Counted from the stretch's first letter, positions 1 to 11,537 are shown. The stretch: DNA of 39,297 nucleotides from Ophiosphaerella korrae (GCA_028456385.1 JALNQF010000372.1:1-39297); one strand, 5' to 3'. Notes: generated by a model from the letters alone, not told the origin. Numbers and translations are program-made.

Positions 1-582
1 CCTACTACTTCTACTAGATATAGTCTATTTACCTAAAAACTACTAAACTATAGGGAAATAGGCTAGGAATTAGCGCTGAGGCAGTCTAAGAACGGCTGCT
101 ATACTATTAACTATTCTATCTCTCTTACAATTAATAGTGTATATATATCTCTAAACAGCCCTAGTAGGAGGGTGCGATTAACACTATATAAGTGTAATTA
201 GTCTCTAGAAGAGCTAGCTGTAGCTCTACAACCTCTTCTAGAGCCTTCTGCGCCTATTAGTTGTAGTAGTTTACTTATCTACTAGAAACGATTATAGAGC
301 GTAGAGCTTGTTTAGCAGTGTATGTTGCCCCTAATAGATTATCCTAGGCCTAATAGACGATAGACTATTAAATCCTGCAAATTATTACATAGTAACAACT
401 AAAGACTATAGTATTACGACCTTTACCTAATAGAGCGATTTTATAGTAATATAATACAAGTTGTTAGGCTATACGCTACTATAAGTAGTATTAGCGAATC
501 TAATAGCGTTAAGAGAGCAAGTATAATAGAGCTAATGCGGGCTGCTATCTAAGTTAAACTAAAGAAAAAAAAGAGATAATTT
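1..582. other. RIP-degraded TA-rich DNA, no gene
   Basis: This stretch is rich in TA and CTA/TAG steps and poor in CA/TG, with stop codons in every frame on both strands. That is the signature of repeat-induced point mutation. I could not recognise an ancestral gene or transposon in it. It may hold the promoter of the pseudogene that follows. Confidence 0.6.
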
Positions 583-1917
583 ATAAAGCGGACTAAGACT
601 AGATATAGAATATGTAGAAGGCGCAAGAAGAAGTGTAACAAAGCAAAGCCTAAATGTAATAATTGCAAACGTAGTAGTTTTATCTACAAAGGCTATATAA
701 ATAAAGCGCTATAGCTAAAGGATAGGGTTGTAAAGCCTCTACCTTTATTATAAGCTTAAGAACAAATAGCTAGCGATGCTTATCCCCTCTATAGTAGATT
801 ATAGAGTAGCAGTCTTGTACATATACCTAACTACGAGTCTAGTGTTAGTAGTAGCTAAGGTACTTACTAGAACTCCTATACTTCTATTAGAAGCGTAGGC
901 GCTTATAACTAGCCTATTACTATTAAGGAATACGAGCCTTAACTACTTGCATCAAATAGAGACACTAGCTAAGGCAAACTATTCTATGTTTTATATCTAC
1001 TAGAGTAGCTACTACTGCCTATATCTTATCCTTAGCCTGCACGTGTTTATAAGAGAGATGTATCCTACTATTACTACTAAGGAACGCACCCTATCTAATA
1101 CCTACTTCTACTGTGTCGTAGTTATCGCGTATATAACTATAATCTACAAAGTATAAGCTAAGTTACTACTAACCTTTTTGTAGTAGCGTCTGAAGCTTAC
1201 TAGTAAATAGAATAGCTGTCTTAGTATCTATTAATAGTTACTCTAACTGCTGCGCTGCTAGGGCTGCTGCTATCTTGTTAGAAGCTAGTGCGAAGTCTCT
1301 AGAAGACTAAGAAGTAGAAGATGTTAGATAGAGAGCCTTTTATGCTGTACAACACCTAGTTAAATAATAAGCGAACGCAATGCGTAGGTGCATTATATTG
1401 CTTTAACAATAGTAGTAACGCAATAATTAAGGTTGCATAGAGTATACATAAGCCTAGTTTCTAAAGGATTATAGAAGTAAGGGGGACTTAGCGTTATTAT
1501 GAAGAAAGTCTGTTTGGCGGTTATCTTGGTAATAGTGTACACGTTGCTACACCTTTTTACTGTGACTATGGCTACAACGTCTCTATTGGTGATAATGTTA
1601 CTGTTGGACCTGACTGCTAGCTGCTTGATTTAGCTAGGATTACTATCGGAAGGAACACTACGATTGGCGCGCGTGTTACTATTACGACCCTAAGCATACT
1701 AACTAATACGAAAGCTTTGGAAGCACGCAATAACACTGAAGTCGCTAAAGAGGTCTACATCGGCGAGAATGTGCATGTTGGTAGCGGTTGCACCGTCGAG
1801 GCTGGAGTGCGGATTGGTTATGGTGCCATCGTACTTTCTGGGTCTGTTGTCGTTTATGACATACCACCAGGCTACATCGCCCGTAGCAATCCAACTAATA
1901 TGCACAAGGCCAATTAG
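583..1917 (+). pseudogene. RIP-killed Zn2Cys6 / maltose O-acetyltransferase fusion
   Basis: One reading frame can be followed for 445 codons without an indel. It starts at ATA (583), which sits where ATG is expected. Codons at 589-696 read as a Zn(II)2Cys6 DNA-binding domain (RTKTRYRICRRRKKKC, then KAKPKCNNCKR). Two of its six cysteine codons, at 604 and 685, have become TAT/TAC by G-to-A change. From about 1320 the frame gives a Mac domain (KMLDREPF), then a left-handed beta-helix of hexapeptide repeats (SIGDNVTVGPDC, YIGENVHVGSGCTVEAGVRIG) typical of maltose/galactoside acetyltransferases. All disruptions are stops of the TAG/TAA/TGA type expected from C-to-T at CpA, for example TAG at 1618-1620 in the hexapeptide region. 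The zinc-cluster plus acetyltransferase combination is known in fungi. The gene cannot make a full product, although 1717-1917 alone is open. Confidence 0.85.
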
Positions 1918-2315
1918 GTGGTCTAGCAGTGTTACGCCGACAGGGGTTCGTTATTGAATCGCTACGCTTCTTCCTCGACTATAACGAACGTCTCGAACGA
2001 AAGACAGAGCTTCTAGGCTACATACCAGCAACATTCACTATTACGCTGGCTAAAGAGAGAAAATTGACAAGCTGGCAAGCATTGTATAGATGCGAGATAA
2101 CAACTAAAGACAAATAAATCACTCTAATACTTCCCTAATACTTTCAAATGTACACGGTAACGACCGAATGTGAAGATCTACCAAAGGTACCCCACCATGT
2201 TTGAATCCATGGCTCACCTACTGACTTCTACAGCGCCCTAAACTCAACAGCCGTCCCCTCCAAGCGGAGAGTTGTCAGATTTCACTCCGCTCTTCTCTCG
2301 AGAATATCGCTTCAC
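1918..2315. other. Intergenic
   Basis: No convincing gene. A short open stretch at 1929-2117 has no recognisable domain and is probably chance. Base composition returns to normal here, marking the edge of the RIP block. Confidence 0.5.
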
Positions 2316-2748
2316 CTAGCAGAAACCGTCTTCCGGATCGGCCCTAAGCGTTAACTCGTCAGTAACCAATTCCCGCTCTTGACCCCATCGCTTCTAAAAC
2401 TCACCTGTAGAAGAAGTCTCCAATAGTACTCTCACCCCCCCTCTCACACGCGTTAATCTCATTATTGAGTCTAAAAGTGCACTCTTCGTCACTGACGAAT
2501 CGGTTCACGACGGCGTTGTTCCTAACCGCAAGGATGAATTTTCGTTGTCCGCTGCCGCCATTGACGCACACCTGCTTAACCTGCTTGGCTCCGAAGTTCC
2601 CGGCGATTGTGGTATCGCAGAATCTTCCAGCAGCTTCGCCGGCCTGGAGCCTATCGGCATCCCACTTTGTGCCGCTCTTGTAGCATTCGGCTGCGGTGAA
2701 AGGTGTCAGGGTCGTGATGAGAACGGTGAGGACGGTGGTGAGCTGCAT
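2316..2748 (-). CDS. Small secreted cysteine-rich protein (effector-like)
   Basis: The start ATG is at 2748-2746. Exon 1 (2748-2405) begins with a clear secretion signal (MQLTTVLTVLITTLTPFTAA), followed by a mature part with cysteines at residues 22, 44, 61, 90 and 101. Reading straight through would stop at 2401, but the stop lies inside a good intron: GTGAGT donor at 2404, TTACTGAC branch point, and TTAG acceptor ending at 2344 (61 nt). Splicing gives exon 2 (2343-2316) and the tail RADPEDGFC, so the protein is about 123 aa with six cysteines, an even number suited to three disulphides. The family is not one I can name. The size, signal peptide, cysteine content and position beside RIP-degraded DNA are typical of fungal secreted effectors, but that role is inference. 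Confidence 0.75.
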
Positions 2749-2870
2749 CGTGAAGATTGTTTTTAGTAGTAGTGAGCAAAAGATTGTTTGGAAGTAGATG
2801 AGATGCGGAGCTTGTTGGTGGTGTATGGTGGAAGCTGCGTGGTGCTTCGTTTGAGGGTGCGTTGGGTGCC

Positions 2871-2877
2871 CTTTATA
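2871..2877 (-). promoter_or_regulatory. TATA box of the secreted-protein gene
   Basis: TATAAAG on the minus strand lies about 125 bp upstream of the ATG at 2748, a usual distance for a fungal gene with a short 5' leader. Confidence 0.4.
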
Positions 2878-4578
2878 CTTAAGCGCAGCTATCTCGAAGC
2901 CCTCTTGTCGGTCCTAGTTTCGATCAGCAGAATCCTTTGATGCTTGGTACCGAACGCCCTGCGACAGGCGCACCGTTGATGGTTTCTCCCTTGCCCCGAG
3001 TAGCCCACCGCTTATGCGTTTCACCCTCTTTCCTGCCCCCAGATTAACCGGGCAGTAACTCTTCCATTTCCTTGGACATGCTGCGGTAGGGACACTGTAG
3101 AAAACCAAAATCTGCTAAGCCACGTTTAGTACGGTCGCAACGTGAGTCTTCTCGCCTAGAGCATCTATCGTACGCTGCCGGTCGCTAACCTCGAGGCATC
3201 TGCGACTAACAGACTAGCAGGAGTTTCGATAAACTCAATTCTTAATAAAATACCGCTAACTGTTGTTTGTGCGAAATGAACTGGCTGTTCGTGCGGAGTC
3301 GACTATATTGTCTTCGCTCGCCTTTTGCTTCGATGTTGAGTACGCAACTAACAGCTGCAACATTATCTGCGGTTGCGTGATGCAGTGACTCTAATACACG
3401 ACGTAAGACCCCCCTTTCTGGAAGTTGAAGGTTATCAATATCAGAGCTAGTTCTTCCGGTATTAAGACAGCCTACATGATTTAGAGTTCTAGTAGAGAGC
3501 TGTAGACGCAATGACATAGAATGCCCCTATGGAGCAATAGAGCAAACTTGCGTGTTTCCGGCTTATGGACTAGTAGAGGAGTTATCCAGAACGCCACATG
3601 CTACAATTAGATAACGGCGAGAGCACAGCGCTGAGGTATCGAAGGGAGACGCTAGAGTCAGATTTTAGTGGCTCAGGGCGGACAGCCTGATAGAGGCTAA
3701 GAGTATTACATTGGTACCCTGGTGGACGAGTGGCGCATCATTAAGCGACTCTCGCTCAAGTCTCTTCAATACTGCATAGATCTGCAAAGAGCCTCCTGTA
3801 GCAGCCTAATCCTTATAGGCTAGCGGGCACTGTATGCTGATTTCTGTCAGATTTTAGTGGCTCAGGGCGGATCGCGCAGCATTGAGCGACTTTCGCTCCA
3901 GCCTCTTCATTACCGCATGTATGGTACATTCGGGCGTAAATTATTGCTAGACATAGATATCTGACTTATGTCATTTCTTTTCCTAAGAAAAAAGGCGGAC
4001 ACCCTGCAAATGCGAGGGCTATGTACACTACTGATTGATTGATTCGATCCTACTCGGTTTCAGCCGCGATTTCTCCGTAGTCGTATGCAAAAATACTGAC
4101 GCACTTGGAGACAAGGAATACACACATGAATTTGAGCATGCATCGTGAGTGAGGCTCTCATCAGCTAGACAAGGCGGCTACGCAAGGCAGGATTCAAGGC
4201 GCAGCCGAAGTCTGGCGCTTACGTGCAGCGACCAGCCTTCTCGCTCGAGCAGTCAACAAACTCCCATTACTCAGATACGAGATTCGATATTTTAGACAGA
4301 CTCATAAGCATAAAGCATATTACTCCTCATCCAATAAATACACTTCCGCCAAGCATCACCCCGGGGAAGGCAGAGCGGTGAATTGGAGCTATGTTAGCCT
4401 CGTCACTACCATTTCCAGTCCGCAGCGCCGTCGAATTAGGTGCAAGTTGAGTTGTGGCAGTGCTTAGGCAACCATTTCAATCAAATCCATGAAGCTTAAT
4501 ACTGGGCAATACAAATTGCTCCACCTTCGATCCCTACAATTACTTTTTTCCACTACACACACTTTCACGTATCAACTC
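2878..4578. other. Long intergenic region with imperfect direct repeats
   Basis: I see no supportable gene. Short minus-strand open frames at 2914-3108 and 3242-3517 lack domains, introns or family resemblance. The only clear structure is the pair of direct repeats between 3657 and 3918, described separately. Confidence 0.5.
3657..3918. repeat. Two-part direct repeat
   Basis: A 26-bp segment starting GTCAGATTTTAGTGGC occurs identically at 3657-3682 and 3846-3871. Downstream of each copy is a second, imperfect repeat of about 44 bp containing AGCGACTYTCGCTC (about 3734-3777 and 3876-3918). The spacing between the two parts differs (about 52 bp versus 5 bp), so the copies have diverged by an indel. 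Function unknown. Confidence 0.65.
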
Positions 4579-5797
4579 ATGTCTGCTTCAGTTATCCACA
4601 ACGATGAGGAGCATACGGCCCCCCAGGTCTTTGGGCCTAACCGAGACAGTGATTTATACGATCTGGAACGTCAGTTTGTGAAATTAAGTCCAGAAGATGT
4701 CATTAGGTACGGTCAATTCAATGCCACGGAAGATCAAGGGCAGCTACCAGGAGTAAATGACGAAGCTAATCCGTGAAGCCAAAAAACCGACCCGAGCAAG
4801 AGACTAAAGAAACAACCCAATCACCCCCAAAGTATCATGGGTTCCTTAGCCAACTGTGGCCATTGGCGATGTTTCTGAAGCAGCCTCGTGACAAGCCTGA
4901 GCCTACAGCACGCCCTGTACTGCAATGCTGCTTCCTTTGTCTTCGTGGAAGAAGACAACAGCCGTATGCAGTCCTAGTCCCGTGCTTCCGTCCGCATCCT
5001 CGATACCGTCGCAAAAGGGTTGAGTCACAGAATGGTATTAAAAGACAGGAGAAGGAAGTCTTCGTAGACAGCGGTTTCGAAAACGACTCTACAGTTTACA
5101 AAAGGCTGAATGAAGCCTGCTACCAGTATCAGTCAAATCTCAAGAGATGGATTCCCTTCTATGGTATCGTTGACGTACGCGAGGTCAAGGTTGGTGTGCA
5201 TATACTCGTTATACTCTTAGTGAACCCTAGCTGATAATAATGTCTAAGTTCCGCTTTCTGGGCACAAATGTTGAATCTAATCGCTGCGGAGTCCACATCT
5301 ATCCATTAAACATCAATAAATTTCGTGAAGAGGCTAAAAAGACGATCGCAATATCGAGACATCCTAATTACTGGGAGGAGTATGGATGCCACGATGGCTG
5401 GCACAGCGATACGTGTGAAGTTTCCATGGACTGTTATACAGAATCCTGCATGGTGGAGCAGATTAAAGCAGCGAAGCAGCGACAGAACAACTTGGACACT
5501 TATTATCCGTTAAGAGACTGTGCACGAGATCCGCAGAATGCTGATAGCTACGAAACATTGAAAGGCATAGCGCAAGAAAGCCCCATCATTCACCTTGGGT
5601 AAGTCAAATTTCCACCCTTCACGGTAGCCGACTAACTATTATACTACGAGGATCGATGCATATTGATTTTAGATGAAACTAGCTGTGTCTCTCCTCCACG
5701 GGTCAGCTTCCAATTTGGTATAAGTCCCATGGCGGCGCTGTGGCGCACAAGGTTCATTTTCGCTCAAATAAAAGCCCTTCACGAGCCAGGCTTATAG
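4579..5797 (+). pseudogene. Frameshifted multi-exon gene of unknown family
   Basis: Coding resemblance runs over several exons. It starts at MSASVIHNDEEHTAPQVFG (4579), with an alternative ATG at 4489. It changes frame near 4740-4790, around an A-rich run, then continues at 4773-5189 with cysteine-rich QCCFLCLRGR and FRPHPRYRRKRVES. A 59-nt intron at 5190-5248 (GT to TAAG, CTGAT branch) joins REVK to FRFLGT in frame, and the next exon runs to 5598. A consensus GTAAGT donor at 5599 and a TTTTAG acceptor at 5672 lead to a tail (DETSCVSPPRVSFQFG) ending at 5797, but the codon phase across this junction does not match. I sense a conserved fungal family but know no domain name. Two phase breaks suggest decay. 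Sequencing error or an unusual intron are alternatives. Confidence 0.5.
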
Positions 5798-6132
5798 GCG
5801 TGAGCGAGAATGCGGTTTTTGTGTAAGTAGGGTCTCAGGGATTCAGAATTGGTCTTCGTATATAACGCAAAGATGATATTAAAAAAATTAAAGCGTGTGT
5901 AGATATTTTATTGCTGTGAAGTCAAAGTACCAATGGTTTGTTCCGTTACGGCGGTTATTCCGTTACGGGTGGATGGACGTTATTTTTTTTAGCATAACAG
6001 TGTTCCTTCCCTACAGCACCACTATCAAGCTCTTACCACTTAGACCTCAGATAATAGAGTGGATGGACAAGACATCTCAAAACGATGGTCTTTGAAAGAC
6101 GGAATATGGTCGCTTGTTAACTATGCAAATAG
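5798..6132. other. Intergenic with a dispersed short repeat
   Basis: No gene. A segment of about 45 bp at 5998-6046 (GTTCCTTCCCTACAGCACC and onward) recurs, partly RIP-mutated, at about 24862-24902. This is evidence for a dispersed repeat. Confidence 0.45.
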
Positions 6133-7235
6133 TTGAGACGTATAACACAGCGGTTTGGAGTCACTTTTGTGCTAACAACAGAGAATGCGATAGGATCTTG
6201 AAGCAGCAGAGGCGGACTACAATGAGGTATAAGTATTGTCCCAAGCTGTGAAGTACTGATGACAAGACGCCGAGACGACGAAGCCGAGATGACACCAAAG
6301 TGGCTGAAGATGTTTTGAAAGATGAGCAATATTCCTGCCCACAGCCTTCTGCTAGGATTTGGAGCATGCTTGAAGGTATACGATTAGCCAATTGATCGTG
6401 ACACGTCGGCAAACACCGAGTAGCAGTGTTTGAACACTACCCGTCCATATGTGAAGCTGCTGGCAAAGCCACTCGGCATAACAGGGAGCGGTTCTGACGC
6501 ATGAAGTGCCAATCAGGAATATCCACCACCGCCTACGATGTGGAGGCTTATCGGTCGGCTGTTGACGCCACAGTCTTGTCGTTACGATTCCGTCAGCGCA
6601 TATTGGGATAAAAGGCAGTTGTAGACTCTGAGATCCACTTGATGCGCCAAACGATTGTGTCCTCTCCATGAACCAGCCGATTACCGACGTTGTTTCCGCA
6701 TTTCGAATGCCTACGGAATTATCCTCACCGGGGAGAAACACCCGAGAACGAGAGGTTCGTACTCTTATTCAGGGTTGGACTATCCACTACAACTAACACG
6801 AGCAAGCCCGACTCACGTACCGCGAACCACGGTGCCGCAATCGACATTGAGGGCGCTGAGAATTTGGTGTCCCTTCGTCTGCAGCAGGCCGCGACATCGG
6901 TCGATGATACTGAAGAAGATCTGGAGGACGTACATGCTCCAAAAACAGGCAGCAGAGGTAGACGCAAGAGCTAGCTTGTTATCGGTTTGACTTATCAATA
7001 ATTAGGCAAAAAGAGGAAACGCGATGACAGCCACGTGAGCGAGGCCGGACATAGTCTCTCAAAGCTGGAACAAGAAGAGAAGTATGTTGAGAAGGTGATT
7101 CGTCATACCATACGAAAAACATCCCTGATGCTGAGCGAGGATATAACCGACCTTGCTCTCGCTGATATCAATGTCTACATGGGGACACTATCCAGACTTG
7201 TCAGGGCACTTGTAGCGTTGCAGAACACGGAATAA
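6133..7235 (+). pseudogene. Decaying gene with an intact C-terminal exon pair
   Basis: The plus strand carries protein-like stretches in one frame interrupted by a few stops: WSHFCANNRECDRILKQQ near 6150, YSCPQPSARIWSMLE near 6335, then EHYPSICEAAGKATRHNRER and AYDVEAYRSAVDATVLSLRF. An intron at about 6376-6428 (GTATAC to TAG) would remove two of the stops. A stretch beginning MNQPITDVVSAFRMPTELSS (6668) lies in another frame. The 3' end looks healthy: 6690-6959 is open, a 48-nt intron (GTAGAC to AATTAG, 6960-7007) restores the frame, and the last exon encodes a basic KKRKRDD stretch (possible nuclear signal) plus a helical LSKLEQEEKYVEKVIRH tail ending at 7235. Family unknown. It may be a real gene whose introns I have not resolved. 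Confidence 0.4.
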
Positions 7236-7291
7236 ATTGAGTTATCTGAATGCCTAGACAAATCATTACAGACTGTGGTCGCCAATTTGCA

Positions 7292-8800
7292 CTACTCTCC
7301 CTTAGCAAGCCTTCTCCTGGGCCTCTTCGACGCGCCTCGGCCGGTGAAAGAGGTATTGGGGGTGGTGTCTTCGGCGCTATTAGTACTTTGCTGCCTGTGC
7401 TCTCTTGATTGAGAGTTAGGCTGGCTTGATCCTGAGAGATTATGGCGCTGGAGGTCTTCTGAAAGCCTAAAACTCTGGGAAAGTTGTGGAACGCTGAAAT
7501 CTAGATCTGCTGGTATGTGGTCTATAGCTGAACATAGCTGTTGGAAGTGACTCGGCATCTATACGTTATACACGTTCTTGGTGAATTTGTATGACGTCTA
7601 TTTCTCCCTTCTGTTAAGGGCTGTGAAATCGAAGGTGTGTATTGGATGGTGGTAATACTTGGTATCCTTCCCGTTAATGACTAGGTAGTGTCTATAGATT
7701 CTTACTGATCTGTGATTATGCGAAATTGAAAAGGCGAGTATCTCTTGGTGGAGCTCTATCTCACGACTAACAAGTCTAAAGAGCTCTACGGTAGCTCTTA
7801 CTGCAAGCGTTATGCTGTGGGCGTTCTGTTGGTCTGTAATGTTGAGTGCTGCTGCACCGCACTTTACCTTATAGGTGAGGAATGGGAAGTATATGTAATA
7901 CGTGCCTATAAAGTACGACTGATCGCCCCTGATAAAGTCGCTGATGAAGGGTGAGAGCTTGTTAAGCTGAGCTTTCGTGAAAGCTTCGCGTCTGAACTCT
8001 ACTGAGTAGTCTGGCTGTGGGCGAGTGCCTGTTAGGGGCATCGAGTTGTTCTAGCCTTCGTTGACACTCTTAATTAAATCTTTTAGATGCTTGGCTCTGC
8101 ATGTTGTTAGGGCCTCTGCTAAAGGTACGATTAATCGACTAATGTCTTGAATAACTCTGGCTTCGTTCCGGTTCTGAATCTTTTGGTAGGTTTGCTTAAA
8201 GAGGTCGTCGCGAAATAAAGACTGCTCGTGAATGGTCTGCTCCTTCTTAAGCAAGGAGCAGTAAAGTGTCTTACTTCTTGCGTTAAGGTTAAGGTCGGAT
8301 TTGATTATAAAGCTTCCCTTCGTCGCAAGTAAAGTCTTATACTGCGGATCCTAGTACGGAGCACTTTTAGTTTCTCTTGGCTTTTGGTCGCTAGGCGTGT
8401 TAGAGCTTAGTATGATAGAGCTTAGGGCAATCGAAGCTAGCTCTAATCGCTTCCAGCGAAGCGAGTTCGAAGACTTCTACCTAGCAAGTAGATGGCTTAT
8501 GTTCTTATCGCTCTGTTTACAGTATCCCTTGGGCTACACGTAATGCTTTATCTAGTAGAGAATTAGGTCTCTTTCGTCCTTGACAACTTTGTTTGCTTCC
8601 TCTTCCTGATTAACTAAATTGTTAACAATAGATTTATCACAATCTTGTTGTACCTGCTTCTAAGGGGTTTGCGTTGAGCCTAGATAAATAGGATCTAAGG
8701 TATCTATGCGTCGCTTCTTCCTTTCGAGTTGTAGGATAGGTTTCCGAGGCTGCTTAGTTTGTCTGAGGTTAGTAGTTTAATTAGCTTTGGTTTCTTAAGA
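7292..8800 (-). pseudogene. RIP-killed DUF7924-type gene
   Basis: A single minus-strand frame runs from about 8800 to 7292 with only nonsense changes and no indel. Recognisable parts are TPSDQKPRE (near 8390), SLFRDDLF (8220), RNEARVIQDISRLIVP (8160), the core LSPFISDFIRGDQSYF (7955) with TYYIYFPFLTYKVKCGAAAL, then AFSISHNHRSVRIYRHY, KFTKNVYNV and the C-terminal FQQLCSAIDHIP. This pattern matches the fungal DUF7924 family as I know it. At least three stops replace tryptophan codons (TGG to TAG, for example after VNEG near 8046 and after RREK near 7595), the change RIP makes on the opposite strand. The N-terminal end is uncertain because the frame becomes ambiguous above 8770. Function of the family is unknown. 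Confidence 0.75.
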
Positions 8801-10980
8801 TCGCTTTCGCGTCGCCGCTTGCTGGATAGAGGATGCAGTTGTTTGATTGCGATTGCTAGCTTGGGAGCGTATGCTTCTTCGTAACGAATTAGCTACAACG
8901 GCTTCTTTTTGTGTATCGTTAGATTACTTGTAACGATAGATGCTGTTGTACGCTTGCCTCTTGTTGCTTATTGCCTGTCTAAGGCTTTTTCGCAATTACT
9001 AACGTCTTTGCAATATAGGCGCTTTAGAGGCGCGTAGAACGTTTGCGATTCCTGAGATGCGCTTTAAGGTGTTAGAATATGCTTAGTCTAACTAGACAAC
9101 AACGCGCATGTATACACCTTTATCCTCTAAGAATAGTATAGGCAGTCTTTGCTGGGCGGCTAGAGGCTTCGAACGGATAACTATTTTATTTGAGTCGAGA
9201 TATCGAGTTATCTAGCGTAGAAGAGAGATGTATAATAAGACCTAACGACGACGCTAAGCTACTAGGGTTCCGCGACGCACGTACCCTTATCCCTGTACTT
9301 CTGCACGTCTATACTTCTGCGCTATGCGAATGCGCTATTACTCTGTAGTAGAAGGTAACAAGGTTCTTTATTCTTTAAAATTTGTTTGATTTCGATTTAA
9401 TTGTATATAGATAGAAGCGCTGTTTGCGTGCTAAGCGCTCTTTAGGTTATAGTTGCATGTTTGCTTGTATTATGGAGAATCGCTTATATTGGTATTTACT
9501 TATACTATAGTATAAGGTGTGTAGTGGACACCTTGGGTATGATTGTGCTGTTAGAATTCGAGCCTGTAGTATTTTAACTTAATATACGTTATGTGTCTAG
9601 GACTTTGGTTGTAGTGAGCTAACTGTCTCTTAGATCCTTACTACTGTTACTGCAGAGACTGACTATAGAGATAGTTGCGGTATAGTAGGTTAATCGAAAA
9701 GTAAAACAGACTTTAAGCAAATGAACTATTGTAGCTCTAAGCGTGTGCTAGCCTAACATACTGTATCCTGTAGGCATAAAACCACGCCGCTTCCTTGGGA
9801 TATACTCTATGCTGCAGGGGGAAAACTACCTTTAAATAGCGGGTAGTGTTCCTAGTCTCTACTACAGTAGGATTGCATAAATGCTGGGGGTACGTGGTCG
9901 TGATTATAGTAGCGTAGCATTACGCTATTAACTTGTCGTATTATATGGATGCTCCCCCTAACGAATAAACATCTAGTCTTGACTCTTCGGTTAAGTCGAG
10001 AATCTGAATATGCTAGAAAAGATAAGCTACCTGCTTTAACGCTATATGATGAGCCTTTACAGGGATACTAGGACTCCTTGTGTCTATTTAGCTTACGCAG
10101 ATAAAGCTGTAGTTCTACTTTTAGGTTACGCTCTGAAGGCCTGCTGGCACTAGCTGTCTATACTATGCTCGTTATGTTATGCGCTGCTTATACTACAGTT
10201 TAGGCAGCAGAGAAGCGCTTGACGGAACGATATCCCGCCGTTTCTTCTTCTGGTGAGCATGATCTGACTTACTGTACGGCACGATCTGCTAGCTGTTATT
10301 TCTCACAGCCTCCCTTAGTACGGTTAAACTGCCCTCTATAGTGGCTTCGTTCTCTAATCGGATATCTCTAGCTTATCCCTAGGTGTGTTATTAAGGGCTT
10401 GTGACTCCTTGAGTCTGGCTTTGAAACGACGGATCGCCTGTAATGCATAGCTCCGGCTTGGTTAGGGGTGCTACGTCAAGCAATTCGTTAGTCTATGAGA
10501 TACTCCCTGGTGGTGGTGGCGGCGGCGGATTATGTTCTCCTTCGTGGTGAAGTTTTGATCTACGCAGCCTTCTCGATTCTCGCCTAGTTATTTTTATGCG
10601 TGCCTTGCCTCTCTAACTTTGACACAATGTGGTTTGAGCTAGTGGTAGTATTCCTTTGATTAGAATAGACTAACTTTGCTGTACAGTTGGTAAACCTACT
10701 GCTACTGCTACTCTTGAAGGACTTTGACTGAGAGTATCTATTTATGTAACTACTTCTATATTTGAGAGTGGTTGATTAGTTGTAAAGTCTCTCTACAATT
10801 TGAATATCACTGAACTAGATAATTAGAAGCCTTTAAGCTCTGCTCGAAACCGTTTAAATAAACGTTTACCCTGTACGAAAACTTACGCATAAAAATTACA
10901 AAGATTGTAAAGAGACACTACTGAGCGTTCTTGAGGACTTAAAGGAAAGTATTGCCGGTACAAGGGTCGAAGAGCTAAGC
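8801..10980. other. RIP-degraded region with an unidentified gene remnant
   Basis: Stops occur in all frames and no intact gene is present. On the minus strand about 9200-9000 has a longer stop-poor stretch (SNKIVIRSKPLAAQQRLPIL and LKRISGIANVLRASKAP) that looks like a decayed gene I cannot place. At 8930-8800 a stretch LIRYEEAYAPKLAIAIKQL may be the lost N-terminus of the neighbouring DUF7924 pseudogene or part of another remnant. From 9300 to 10980 I see no recognisable coding or RNA gene. Confidence 0.5.
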
Positions 10981-10991
10981 CGCCGAAGACC

Positions 10992-11067
10992 GGGGCCCGA
11001 AAACGGGACCAGTCAGTCCTAGCCACCTCACATCCTACGAGCTGATTGGGGCCCAAAATCAGACCCC
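10992..11067. promoter_or_regulatory. Two copies of the GGNCC-AAAA-GGNCC motif
   Basis: GGGGCCCGAAAACGGGACC lies at 10992-11010 and GGGGCCCAAAATCAGACCCC at 11048-11067. They belong to the motif family found in front of the genes of the neighbouring cassette. No intact gene starts within 200 bp on either side, so a lost or RIP-destroyed gene may have been served. Confidence 0.4.
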
Positions 11068-11284
11068 TCTTCATGCTGCTCATGGATGAAATCAGGCACA
11101 ATCAGAGGAGCTCAGGCTTAAATCATGCACAATCATGCTAGCTCACGTTGGCTCAGGGCAAGCTCAGGAGTGCTCAGCCACAGCTCAAGCTGCTTACTCA
11201 TAGCTCACGTTGCACCCCTGTGTAACTCAAGGTTAAATCCGGAAAAAGCTTTGTGTGAGGGTAGATTTCACTCCATAATCTATC

Positions 11285-11537
11285 GCGATGCGTCCATCTT
11301 TGACGACAACAGTAATGTTCTAGTTAACATTCAGCAACGCAGACTGCAACAATGACGCCCGAACAGCAGATTCCGTTTATCATTTAATTATGGTTGCACA
11401 ATCATATCTAACTATAGGAGAAAGAGTAGCTGAGGTGGTTCAGAAACTTTACAGCATTCTTCCAATGCTACATTAATTAATTCAATTATCTAATGAATTC
11501 TGAAAATGAATCGCGTCACCCTTCTGCTCTCTCGAGC
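11285..11537 (-). repeat. Left arm of a cassette-flanking inverted repeat
   Basis: The reverse complement of this segment aligns, with many substitutions and small gaps, to 24223-24448. Shared landmarks in order are CGAGAGAGCAGAAGGGT, TTTCAGAATTCA, GTAAAGTTTC-GAACCACCTCAG, CTGTTCGGGCGTCA, GTTGCAGTCT and AAGATGGACGCATCGC. Similarity ends at GCGATGCG on the outer side of both arms. I found no obvious target-site duplication next to either outer end. Confidence 0.75.

Noticed and set aside
2465..2766. Plus-strand open frames over the secreted-protein gene
   Set aside because: Shadows of the minus-strand gene, which has a signal peptide, a matched intron and a cysteine pattern.
6352..6741. 129-aa minus-strand open frame
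   Set aside because: The opposite strand has protein-like composition continuing into a spliced C-terminal exon; the minus reading shows no family resemblance.
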